6,431 bases of DNA from Rhizorhapis sp. SPR117 (GTDB lineage Bacteria; Pseudomonadota; Alphaproteobacteria; Sphingomonadales; Sphingomonadaceae): the NCBI RefSeq assembly GCF_021742065.1, contig NZ_JAKKIE010000107.1, positions 1 through 6,431 of the forward strand. Reading direction: 5' to 3'. The notes below the pieces were generated by a model. It was given only the letters and a program-made list of their open reading frames with translations. It made no database searches and had not been told where the DNA came from. This document shows positions 1 through 5,291 of the stretch, in pieces (the first letter of the stretch is position 1; each line of letters starts with the position of its first letter). The translations under genes and the position numbers were made by a program.

Positions 1-75
1 TCTGAGGCTTTTTGTTCAATCCAACTGGTACAGTTTTACACCGGAATCTTGCACAATTTTACCCCGACGTTGACA
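1..75. mobile_element. Tip of an IS21-family-like insertion sequence (left boundary)
   Basis: Two related copies of a terminal repeat lie at 25-44 (CTGGTACAGTTTTACACCGG) and 48-66 (CTTGCACAATTTTACCCCG). They are followed by CGTTGACA at 68-75, the complement of a TGTCAACG tip. Several short repeats behind a TG...CA tip are characteristic of the IS21 (istA/istB) family. The same motif occurs inverted at the right end of the window. The mipA frame changes from family-like to unrelated sequence exactly at position 75/76, which supports the boundary. No transposase is visible, so the family call rests on the end structure alone. Confidence 0.7.
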
Positions 76-507
76 CAGGCGCGCGTCGGCGATCACGCCA
101 TGCGTGCCGCCGCCGAACGACCGCGTCGCGCCGAGCGTCGCGGAAAGATTGCCTTGTCGAAGCGAGGCGAACAGCCGGCCACCGGCTGCGTCGGATAGCT
201 TATCGACGCCCCGAGGAACATCGCGCCGGCGATAGCCCCGCACATAGGTGACGCTGCCGCCCACCGTGAAGCCGGGCAGATCGACCACCTTATAGCCGAC
301 CCCGTCACGGATATTGGCGAAGACCCGTCCGATCTCGATGTCCAGCAGCGGAAAAGGAAGAATCCGGTAATCATCCGCGCCCTCGAAGTCTGGTACGGCC
401 GCGACGCCCGCTCCGATCGTGAGATGATCGCGTTCCTGCGCGCGGGCTTCGCTGGATGCGTATCCGAGCAACGCAAGACCGAGCAGGAGAACGGGGAGTC
501 GGATCAC
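16..507 (-). CDS. MipA/OmpV family outer-membrane protein, 3' end replaced by IS sequence
   Basis: MipA/OmpV proteins are outer-membrane beta-barrels; E. coli MipA is a scaffold linking the lytic transglycosylase MltA to a peptidoglycan synthase. The product opens with a signal peptide (hydrophobic residues 4-16, likely cleavage after ARA at 21-23). The family-typical start of the barrel follows: VPDFEGADDYRILPFPLLDIEIG at about 38-60, then IRDGVGYKV. The start is GTG at 505-507, overlapping the TGA of the upstream EF-hand gene (shared GTGA), so translation is probably coupled. Native sequence stops at about residue 144 (ADARL, base 76); residues 145-163 (CQRRGKIV...) are encoded by the IS tip. 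Family members are usually about 250-270 residues, so roughly the C-terminal half of the barrel is missing. The protein is very unlikely to fold as a barrel, so this is functionally a pseudogene. Confidence 0.85.
   Translation of the reverse strand: MIRLPVLLLGLALLGYASSEARAQERDHLTIGAGVAAVPDFEGADDYRILPFPLLDIEIGRVFANIRDGVGYKVVDLPGFTVGGSVTYVRGYRRRDVPRGVDKLSDAAGGRLFASLRQGNLSATLGATRSFGGGTHGVIADARLCQRRGKIVQDSGVKLYQLD
25..66. repeat. Pair of IS terminal repeats, left side
   Basis: The reverse complements of the two copies are CCGGTGTAAAACTGTACCAG and CGGGGTAAAATTGTGCAAG. Both share the core CGGnGTAAAAnTGTnC with the two repeats at 6365-6383 and 6412-6431. In IS21-type elements such repeats are the transposase-binding sites inside the terminus. 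Confidence 0.65.
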
Positions 508-896
508 TGCTCGGGGAGCTCTTCTTGCTGGGCCGCGAGGGTCGCGGCGCGCGGTTCCTCGGGCGTCACGAACCCATCGGCGTTCGTATCGACGGTCGCG
601 AAGCGATCCGCGAGCAGGGGATTAGCGACCGCGGCTTCCTTCCGGTCGATCCTGCCGTCTCCGCTCGTATCGGTCGCGCTGAATTCCGCATCGAAGCGGG
701 CCTTGTGCGCGGCGATCCGAGCGGTCATAAACCGCTCGAACTCGGCCCGGTCGATCTGTCCGTCGGCATTTTCATCCATACGGCCGAAAGTACTATCGAT
801 ATGGGCTTGGGCCGGATCCTGCGCGCTGTTGGGCGTTTGCGCGAACACTGGGGTCGCAAGCCCTGCGATAAGGGCAAGGCCGATCGTGCTTTTCAA
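504..896 (-). CDS. Secreted EF-hand calcium-binding protein
   Basis: The predicted 130-residue protein has a signal peptide (KSTIGLALIAGLATPVFA, cleavage before Gln20). Three EF-hand loops follow: D41-E52 (DENADGQIDRAE), D76-E87 (DTSGDGRIDRKE) and D103-E114 (DTNADGFVTPEE). All have acidic or polar residues at positions 1, 3, 5 and 12 and Gly at position 6, so calcium binding is likely. I chose TTG at 894-896 because CAGGAG lies 9 bases upstream and because the signal peptide begins there. An upstream in-frame ATG at 998 would add 34 Pro/Asn-rich residues ahead of the signal peptide and lie inside the neighbouring gene. The gene follows the Gly-zipper gene by 43 bases and overlaps mipA by 4. 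A periplasmic calcium sensor or buffer working with the envelope genes is inference. Confidence 0.82.
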   Translation of the reverse strand: MKSTIGLALIAGLATPVFAQTPNSAQDPAQAHIDSTFGRMDENADGQIDRAEFERFMTARIAAHKARFDAEFSATDTSGDGRIDRKEAAVANPLLADRFATVDTNADGFVTPEEPRAATLAAQQEELPEQ

Positions 897-939
897 GGTA
901 AGAGACTCCTGAACCGGGGGTGAGGGACACGGCGGAGGA

Positions 940-1281
940 TTATCGCCGGCGGCGATGTTCGCGCCGTTCGTACCGGTCGCGTTCCCATCGGCGGTCATCG
1001 CGACGGTCCCGGCGATCCCAACGGTGTTTCTTGTCCTTGGACGCGATATTGCCGCTCACACCACCGGCCACAGCTCCTCCGATCGTGCCCCTTGTGTCGC
1101 CGCCGCTGATCAGCGCGCCTCCCGGCGCACCAATTCCCACACCGAGGACAGTATTGCCGGTCTTGTCAGCATGGGCGGCCTCTGGTGCAATGATCAGCAA
1201 GACAGCAGCAAGGCCGCCGACAAGGGACAGCCTTCGCGATCTCGATGCATCAACCTGTCGGGCAGTTGTCACATTTTGCAA
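940..1281 (-). CDS. Secreted glycine-zipper protein with Arg-rich C-terminal tail
   Basis: This is a 113-residue protein of unknown function. Residues 17-38 form a signal peptide (positive RR, hydrophobic stretch LVGGLAAVLLII, cleavage at AHA|DK). Residues 42-80 are a glycine-zipper region with repeated small-residue steps (GVGIGAPGGALISGG...GTIGGAVAGGVSG). This resembles the Gly-zipper 2TM/17-kDa antigen type domains that insert in or span the outer membrane. Residues 81-113 are almost entirely Arg, Asp, Glu and Lys (DRRDRRDDRR...). The TTG start at 1279-1281 is favoured by AAGGAG 8 bases upstream; the nearby ATG at 1272-1274 is out of frame. Its start overlaps the end of the MliC-like gene by 13 bases, so the two are co-translated. 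The envelope location is well supported; the role is not known. Confidence 0.75.
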   Translation of the reverse strand: MQNVTTARQVDASRSRRLSLVGGLAAVLLIIAPEAAHADKTGNTVLGVGIGAPGGALISGGDTRGTIGGAVAGGVSGNIASKDKKHRWDRRDRRDDRRWERDRYERREHRRRR

Positions 1282-1661
1282 TGGAGAGGCTCCTTTCCTG
1301 CTTGTGTCAGGGTGATGCCGCTATTTTCTGCGATCAACGTCTGACCATCGCCCCTGAATGCTTCGCCCGCTTTCGCGGCTTTCAGACGGAACGCACCCCG
1401 CTCGGTTCGAAGATTGGCGGTCAGATCGTCCGCGAGAAAATCGACCGACACGACGCTGTTGTCCTTACAGCGATAGCTGGCACTCTTCTTGATCGGCGGC
1501 GGCAGCTTGATCGGAGGGCTTTCGTTCGCAGCATTATCCGCCTCGTTGCCGGCCGGCTCATTGCCGCTGCAGGCCGCCAAAGCGATGGCGATCGTGAGGA
1601 CAAATCCTGCCTTGAGGTGGCCACCACCCGATCTTCTACCGCTCATCTGTTTTTCTTTCAT
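1269..1661 (-). CDS. MliC-like lipoprotein (C-type lysozyme inhibitor family)
   Basis: MliC/PliC proteins are periplasmic or membrane-anchored inhibitors that protect peptidoglycan from C-type lysozyme. From ATG at 1659-1661 the product has 130 residues. It has a lipoprotein signal with lipobox LAAC (Cys31), a Pro/Asn/Glu-rich linker (32-61) and a MliC-type domain from about 63 to 130. Features of the domain are YRC at 63-65, a V-x-V-D-F strand, and a terminal Cys128 positioned to form a disulfide with Cys65. ATG at 1646 is an alternative start (125 residues), and an in-frame ATG at 1715 would give 148 residues; no candidate has a strong ribosome site. By eye, the Ser and Lys used by characterised MliC to plug the lysozyme active site align with Ala98 and Asn113, so inhibition cannot be assumed. 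It is followed directly, with overlap, by the Gly-zipper gene. Confidence 0.75.
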   Translation of the reverse strand: MKEKQMSGRRSGGGHLKAGFVLTIAIALAACSGNEPAGNEADNAANESPPIKLPPPIKKSASYRCKDNSVVSVDFLADDLTANLRTERGAFRLKAAKAGEAFRGDGQTLIAENSGITLTQAGKEPLHCKM

Positions 1662-1824
1662 TCTTCGCCGCGATACGCCTACGCGGTTGTCGACGTATCC
1701 GACCGTCCGTCGCATCCTTCTCGACCGCTGAATCTGCCCCGGCCGGCTGCGTCTGCATCGGTCGAAGACTGAGCTTCGGCCGCTTCTTCTTCGGCTCCAG
1801 AACGCGACCGCCGGTCGCCATCAC
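1636..1824 (-). CDS. Small basic protein, unrecognised
   Basis: This is a 62-codon frame starting GTG-ATG at 1824-1819 (MMATGGRVLEPKKKRPKLSL...), very rich in Lys and Arg, with no signal peptide or membrane segment. Its GTG overlaps the TGA of the upstream small ORF (GTGA), the same geometry as two confident gene pairs in this window. Its end overlaps the MliC-like gene's start by 26 bases. These overlaps and the shared direction argue for a real coupled gene. Against it: it matches no family I know, has no clear ribosome-binding site of its own, and could be a chance open frame in GC-rich DNA. If it is not real, 1662-2075 is a long leader of the operon. Confidence 0.35.
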   Translation of the reverse strand: MMATGGRVLEPKKKRPKLSLRPMQTQPAGADSAVEKDATDGRIRRQPRRRIAAKNERKTDER

Positions 1825-2075
1825 ATGGTTTCCGATTGCTTCGCGGCGCGATGCACGGCGCTGTATTGGTCCTGCCAGCCGACATCGGGGCGGTCGTGGG
1901 GCAGGGAACCCCTCACGGCCGGAGTGCTGATGCCTGCTGGCAGGTGGCGGGAAGCGGTCCCGGCCGTAAGGGGCGCCGAAGACTCGCTACCCAATCGCAG
2001 GATGATTGATGGCTTAAAGGCCGGCACCGCCACAGATGCGCTGTTTTCGCCTTTTTCCGATCTGGCGCGCACCAT
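1821..2075 (-). CDS. Small hypothetical protein, first ORF of the leftward operon
   Basis: This 84-residue frame starts at ATG 2073-2075, with AGAGGA about 10 bases upstream (plausible Shine-Dalgarno). It is Ser/Ala/Pro-rich with a more polar end (WQDQYSAVHRAAKQSE). There is no signal peptide, membrane segment or domain I recognise. Roughly 70 percent of its third codon positions are G or C, in line with real genes in GC-rich genomes. It lies about 20 bases downstream of the palindromic operator and ends in a GTGA overlap with the next small ORF. Position and ribosome site support a true gene; the lack of any recognised family keeps confidence low. A rival open frame on the other strand (1825-2244) is judged a shadow. 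Confidence 0.4.
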   Translation of the reverse strand: MVRARSEKGENSASVAVPAFKPSIILRLGSESSAPLTAGTASRHLPAGISTPAVRGSLPHDRPDVGWQDQYSAVHRAAKQSETM

Positions 2076-2095
2076 CTTCAGACATCCTCTCTTGC

Positions 2096-2113
2096 GGAAT
2101 GAGCGCTCACTCC
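2096..2113. promoter_or_regulatory. Palindromic operator, probably for the divergent TetR regulator
   Basis: The sequence GGAaTGAGCGCTCAcTCC contains a perfect 10-base palindrome, TGAGCGCTCA (2100-2109), extended by three further matched base pairs after one mismatch. Palindromes of this size and form are common targets of TetR-family dimers. It lies between a TetR gene reading right (2337) and the operon reading left (2075), just downstream of the predicted leftward promoter, where bound repressor would block initiation. Confidence 0.6.
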
Positions 2114-2119
2114 TTATTG

Positions 2120-2148
2120 GAGTTACTCATGACGAACAGCAGGGTCAA
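2120..2148 (-). promoter_or_regulatory. Candidate promoter for the leftward envelope operon
   Basis: On the minus strand, TTGACC (2148-2143) is separated by 17 bases from TAACTC (2125-2120). The -35 box is good and the -10 box mediocre. A start near 2113 would put the palindrome at about +1 to +18. This is prediction from consensus only. Confidence 0.4.
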
Positions 2149-2336
2149 GGGATGAAATGCCGATTTCGGGATCACTGGCACCTTCTCGCGGCACTATATG
2201 CAGCGCGCACCGGGACACGACTGTTGTTTTTTCGCCATCGTTGAACCATGCAGGATATCCAGGTCGAACTGGCCAGAAGTGCGCCAAGTCCCGTGAACCG
2301 GAAGTTGAAAGGAGCACGCCGTCGGAAAGGATGCGA

Positions 2337-2936
2337 ATGGTTTCGAGAAAAAACGTCTCCGGAGAGGCGCCGCGTGAGAGGATCATCAGTGTCGCCCGCA
2401 AGCTGTTCGGGGCGAAGGGCTTTCATGCGACAACCACCAACGAGCTGGCGACGGAATCGTCAGTAAGCATCGGCCAGGTCTATCGGCTATTCACATCTAA
2501 GGATGACATCGTGTTGGCGATCGTCGCGGAGAACTCTCGGCGACGTGTCGAGCAAATGCACGCCATCTTCGATGCGGTCGAGCGGAAGGAATGCTCGATT
2601 TTCGAAGCGATCAAGGCGATCGCCGGTATCTCGCTCATGCGCGACGATGGCGAACTGTCGTTCGAAATCCTCGCCGAAGCCTGTCGCAACCCCTCCGTCG
2701 CCGATCGGCTCGAGATGATGACGGCTTTTTATCGCGAGGGCATTCGCCGGCTCGCCGCACTCGCCAGGCCGGACGTTCCGTCGGAAGAACTCGAAGCCTA
2801 TATCGACGTCATGATGGCCTGCTTCATCGGTCTCGGCCATCGCGTCGCCATTGCCCCGAATGCCGATACGGAAAGCACGAGCATCCGCACCGCCTGCATC
2901 ATGATGCGAGCACTGGGACTGCCCTATCCCGGATAA
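2337..2936 (+). CDS. TetR/AcrR family transcriptional regulator
   Basis: TetR-family proteins are dimeric repressors released from DNA by a small ligand. The 199-residue product has the N-terminal helix-turn-helix at about 12-58 (RERIISVARKLFGAKGFHATTTNELATES...). The recognition helix is SIGQVYRLFTSKDDI, a classic TetR pattern. The remaining helical region (about 60-196) is the ligand and dimer domain and is too variable to predict a ligand. I prefer ATG at 2337 because GGAAAGG lies 6 bases upstream; ATG at 2331 directly abuts that site, and the open frame extends to 2157 without family-like sequence. The gene diverges from the envelope operon across about 260 bases holding the palindrome, so it most likely controls that operon. 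No clear promoter of its own is visible, and whether it is autoregulated is unknown. Confidence 0.85.
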   Translation: MVSRKNVSGEAPRERIISVARKLFGAKGFHATTTNELATESSVSIGQVYRLFTSKDDIVLAIVAENSRRRVEQMHAIFDAVERKECSIFEAIKAIAGISLMRDDGELSFEILAEACRNPSVADRLEMMTAFYREGIRRLAALARPDVPSEELEAYIDVMMACFIGLGHRVAIAPNADTESTSIRTACIMMRALGLPYPG

Positions 2937-2956
2937 GGGCCAGTCGAGAACGGTGC

Positions 2957-2968
2957 GCGATCGATCGC
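2957..2968. repeat. Perfect 12-base palindrome after the TetR gene
   Basis: GCGATCGATCGC is its own reverse complement and starts 20 bases past the TetR stop. There is no loop and no T-tract, so it is a poor intrinsic terminator. It could be a protein-binding site or chance. Confidence 0.3.
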
Positions 2969-3021
2969 TCGGCGTTCAGATCTTGATGCCACGGTTTATC
3001 TGCAAGGGGGAAATGGCGGTT

Positions 3022-3050
3022 TTGTTATTTCACTAGATACGTTGCATAAT
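3022..3050 (+). promoter_or_regulatory. Candidate promoter of the hydroxylase gene
   Basis: TTGTTA (3022-3027) and CATAAT (3045-3050) are separated by an optimal 17 bases in an AT-rich pocket. Transcription would start near 3057, just inside the annotated ATG at 3052. Either the true start codon lies downstream (for example ATG 3121) or this is not the promoter used. Confidence 0.35.
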
Positions 3051-3051
3051 C

Positions 3052-3816
3052 ATGAATTGGGTTGATCGCAAAACAGGTAAATCGCGCCGGCCGTTCGTGA
3101 TTCGGCAGGGCAAGCGGTTGATGCCTTGGGTGGATGCCATGATTGCACGCTCGTCGCGCGTGCCCAACGACCCGGTCATCGATCCCGACCTTTTTGAATG
3201 GACCCACATCCTTCGTGCGATGTGGCCCGAAATCCGGTGCGAGGCCCTGCATGTCATACGCCAGATCGGGACCGTTCCGCCACTGCGGAACGTCTCGCCG
3301 GATCACAGACGAATTGCGCTGGATGATCGCTGGCGGTCCTATTTTCTCATCGGCTATGGCGAGCGGATAGAGTCCAACCTCGAACAATGCCCAATTACCG
3401 CGGCAGCCCTGGCCTCTGTGCCCGGTCTCAATACTGGATTTTTCTCGGTTCTTGCGCCCGGCACCCATATCCCTCGACATCGGGGTGTCACCAAAGGTCT
3501 CCTGACATGCCATCTTGGCCTCAGCGTGCCCCCCCATGAAGGGCTCCGCATGGAACTCGATCGACGGACGGTGCGCTGGCGGGACGGCGCTACGCTCGTG
3601 TTCGACGACACATGGCCGCACGAAGTGTGGAATGACACTGACGAGGCGCGGATCATCCTCCTCATACAATTCGAGAGGCCGCTACGACAGCCAGGACGGG
3701 CGATTGCAAGGACGTTCTTGAGCGCTATTCGCCGCAGTGCTTTCGTTCGCGATGCGCGGGCGAACCTTCAATGGGACAATGTCGTTCGGACGCTGAAGCG
3801 ACAGGCGAACGACTAG
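3052..3816 (+). CDS. Aspartyl/asparaginyl beta-hydroxylase family 2-oxoglutarate dioxygenase
   Basis: This family comprises Fe(II)/2-oxoglutarate oxygenases, including AspH (protein Asp/Asn hydroxylation) and bacterial LpxO (hydroxylation of a lipid A acyl chain). The 254-residue product has a helical N-terminal part with VPNDPVIDPDLFEW at 37-50. The oxygenase core follows: PGTHIPRHRG at 136-145, HLGLSVP at 154-160 and FDDTWPHEVWND at 184-195. His143 and His190 match the two iron ligands of AspH; Ser132, His154 and Arg200 match 2-oxoglutarate contacts; the Arg equivalent to AspH R688 (number from memory) is Thr152. No membrane segment is seen. ATG 3052 is the first start in frame but has no ribosome site, and a predicted -10 box abuts it. 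The gene stands alone, converging on the hydrolase gene. Substrate (protein or lipid) cannot be decided here. Confidence 0.85.
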   Translation: MNWVDRKTGKSRRPFVIRQGKRLMPWVDAMIARSSRVPNDPVIDPDLFEWTHILRAMWPEIRCEALHVIRQIGTVPPLRNVSPDHRRIALDDRWRSYFLIGYGERIESNLEQCPITAAALASVPGLNTGFFSVLAPGTHIPRHRGVTKGLLTCHLGLSVPPHEGLRMELDRRTVRWRDGATLVFDDTWPHEVWNDTDEARIILLIQFERPLRQPGRAIARTFLSAIRRSAFVRDARANLQWDNVVRTLKRQAND

Positions 3817-3867
3817 CAAACTTTTCCCCTCCGCCGGTCGCGCGAAGAGCTTCCCCTGCACCGCCGG

Positions 3868-4598
3868 CTAGGCGAATACCTCGTCGAAGAGAGCGATCAT
3901 TTCCGACCATGAGCGAGCATCCGCACCGGCATCATACCGGGCGAACTCGGGTCGGCCGAGCTTCGCAGCCTCGGTATTCGTGAAGCTATGCACGACGCCC
4001 CCGTAGAGATGCACGCGCCAGTCCACGCCACCATCGCACATCTCCTGCTCGAACGTGGCGCGCTGATCGGGCGGAATCCCTGGATCGTCCGCGCCGATGC
4101 AGACAAGCACCTTGCCGCGAATGTTTCTCGCGTCCTCGGCGCGCGCCGTCACCAGTCCGCTGTGGAACCCCGCTACCGCTGCGATCGCGGCACCGGCGCG
4201 GGCAAGTTCGAGCGCCATCGTGCCACCAAAGCAATAGCCGATCGCCGCGATCTTCGCACGGTCGACCTCCGGCTGTGCAAGGAGAGCATCGAGGGAGCCC
4301 TGAGCGCGTGCGCGCGTACCTGCCGGATTCTCGATCATCGGTCCAATCAAACCCATTACCTCTTCAAGATCGGAGACGATCCGTTCCTGCCCGTGGAGGT
4401 CACAGGCTAGCGCTGCATAGCCAAGGCCTGCCAGCCGCTCGGCTCGCGACTTCGCGTGATAGCTGAGCCCGAATGCGTCCGGAAAGACAAGGACGCCGGG
4501 ACGCGGCGGTACCGACCGGTCGTCATCGACATAGAAGTGGCTGACACACCGATATCATCCAGGTGAACTTCCTCTGCGAGCGCATGGGGCCGATCCAT
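3868..4598 (-). pseudogene. Dienelactone hydrolase family protein, frameshifted near the 5' end
   Basis: Dienelactone hydrolase family members are alpha/beta hydrolases with a Cys-Asp-His triad that open lactone rings in aromatic degradation. The main frame (up to 4554) encodes HFYVDDDRSVPPRPGVLVF, then a core with nucleophile motif GYCFGG, the Asp in CIGADDPGIPP and the His in VVHSFTN. It has no start before an upstream TGA at 4557-4555. The expected N-terminus (ATG 4598, MDRPHALAEEVHLDDIGVSA) lies in another frame and joins the main frame near 4539-4541 if one base is restored. The repaired protein would have about 243 residues, the normal family length. GGAG sits 2 bases before this ATG, which is rather close. 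The gene diverges from marR, so it is probably MarR-controlled and may act on the compound exported by the FUSC pump. A sequencing error is the alternative to true decay. Confidence 0.75.
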
Positions 4599-4743
4599 TG
4601 CTCCAATCGTCGCCTTCGAAAGCTCATAGGCAACCGAGATGCGGGATGGGTTGTCCTCGGTGCTGATTATCGCTCTCCCGTCGCTGAAGTGGAATTTTAT
4701 CCGACCCGCAGGTTTGATGGCATAGCAAAGTTTCACCGCACAA

Positions 4744-4764
4744 GTTGCTAAAGCAACGTTTGCT
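4744..4764. promoter_or_regulatory. Overlapping MarR-type operators
   Basis: Two inverted repeats share a half-site: GTTGCT-AA-AGCAAC (4744-4757, perfect) and AGCAA-CGT-TTGCT (4752-4764). The first resembles the TTGCCnnGGCAA consensus of E. coli MarR. They lie between the divergent hydrolase and marR genes, just upstream of a predicted marR promoter. Confidence 0.65.
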
Positions 4765-4766
4765 TG

Positions 4767-4795
4767 TTGAATGAAAAGCATCCATCGGCTAGAGT
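4767..4795 (+). promoter_or_regulatory. Candidate promoter of the marR-FUSC operon
   Basis: TTGAAT (4767-4772) and TAGAGT (4790-4795) are 17 bases apart. The MarR-type repeats end 3 bases before the -35 box, so bound repressor would obstruct polymerase. The predicted transcript start (about 4801-4803) falls on the preferred GTG start codon, implying a very short leader or a leaderless message. Confidence 0.4.
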
Positions 4796-4802
4796 GCGGC
4801 TT

Positions 4803-5291
4803 GTGTCCAGACCCAGAAAAAGCCGCAACATCAGCGCCGCAGCGCTTTTCGAGCTGACCAATGCGTTGCAGCCGATCAGAAGGTCCTGGAGCCAGGCGGC
4901 GGGTGCGGTTCTCGTGGATTTCGATCTGCCAGGCTCGGTCGCGAGCGCTGTCGTTCTGGTATCGCGCGCCGGCGACCGGGGCATTCAGCAAAATGTTCTT
5001 GCCGAGGTGGTGGGGGTCAATCCTGGCGGAATGGTCCGCATACTTGATCAGGCCGAGGCCGCCGGGCTGCTGGAACGGCGTGCGTCCACTGACGATCGCC
5101 GCATCAATTTCGTCCATATTCTGCCGGAAGGACGCCGCCTTGCCCGAAAGATGGAACTGGCGGTCGCGAAACTGCGCAAGACGCTTCTGGGCGATTTGCC
5201 CGTTGAGGACATAGAAACCACGACCCGCGTCCTGCGCCTTTTCGAGGATCGGATCGGCGCCTTTCTTCAACAGGAGCGTGTGAGCCGGTGA
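4803..5291 (+). CDS. MarR family transcriptional regulator
   Basis: MarR proteins are winged-helix dimers that often respond to aromatic acids. The 162-residue form has N-terminal dimerisation helices (about 10-55) and a winged helix. QQNVLAEVVGVNPGGMVRILDQAEAAGLLERR (62-93) is helix-turn-helix, and STDDRRINFVHILPEGR (95-111) is the wing with the conserved DxR. C-terminal helices complete the dimer interface. The frame opens at TTG 4764, but that lies in the operator and predicted promoter, so I chose GTG 4803; GTG 4794 is possible. No strong ribosome site is present for any of these. The TGA overlaps the GTG of the FUSC gene, a common regulator-pump arrangement. It probably represses its own operon and the divergent hydrolase gene through the repeats at 4744-4764. 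Confidence 0.85.
   Translation: MSRPRKSRNISAAALFELTNALQPIRRSWSQAAGAVLVDFDLPGSVASAVVLVSRAGDRGIQQNVLAEVVGVNPGGMVRILDQAEAAGLLERRASTDDRRINFVHILPEGRRLARKMELAVAKLRKTLLGDLPVEDIETTTRVLRLFEDRIGAFLQQERVSR

Noticed and set aside
456..923. Long rightward open frames over the EF-hand gene
   Set aside because: They are antisense to a gene with a signal peptide, three EF-hands and a good ribosome site; the translations are Arg/Gly-rich with no family character.
1245..1772. 175-codon rightward frame
   Set aside because: It is antisense to the MliC-like gene, which has a lipobox and domain match; this frame has neither.
2129..2155. Tiny ORF ATG-ACG-AAC... to TGA, after TTGGAG
   Set aside because: Only eight codons. 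It could be a leader peptide or gene remnant, but nothing else supports it.
1825..2244. 139-codon rightward frame opposite the small ORFs
   Set aside because: It runs through the predicted promoter and operator and has no ribosome site or recognisable domain.
2252..2262. GGATATCC palindrome upstream of the TetR gene
   Set aside because: It is only eight bases and does not extend; likely chance.
3025..3669. 214-codon leftward frame
   Set aside because: It is the antisense shadow of the hydroxylase gene, whose iron-binding motifs are clear.
3817..3867. Possible bidirectional terminator between convergent genes
   Set aside because: GC-rich, but no convincing hairpin with a T-tract; the repeated CCGCCGG is direct, not inverted.
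4764..5270. Leftward open frame antisense to marR
   Set aside because: It is an uninterrupted shadow of the GC-rich marR coding sequence with no domain; only its intergenic part (below 4740) deserved comment.
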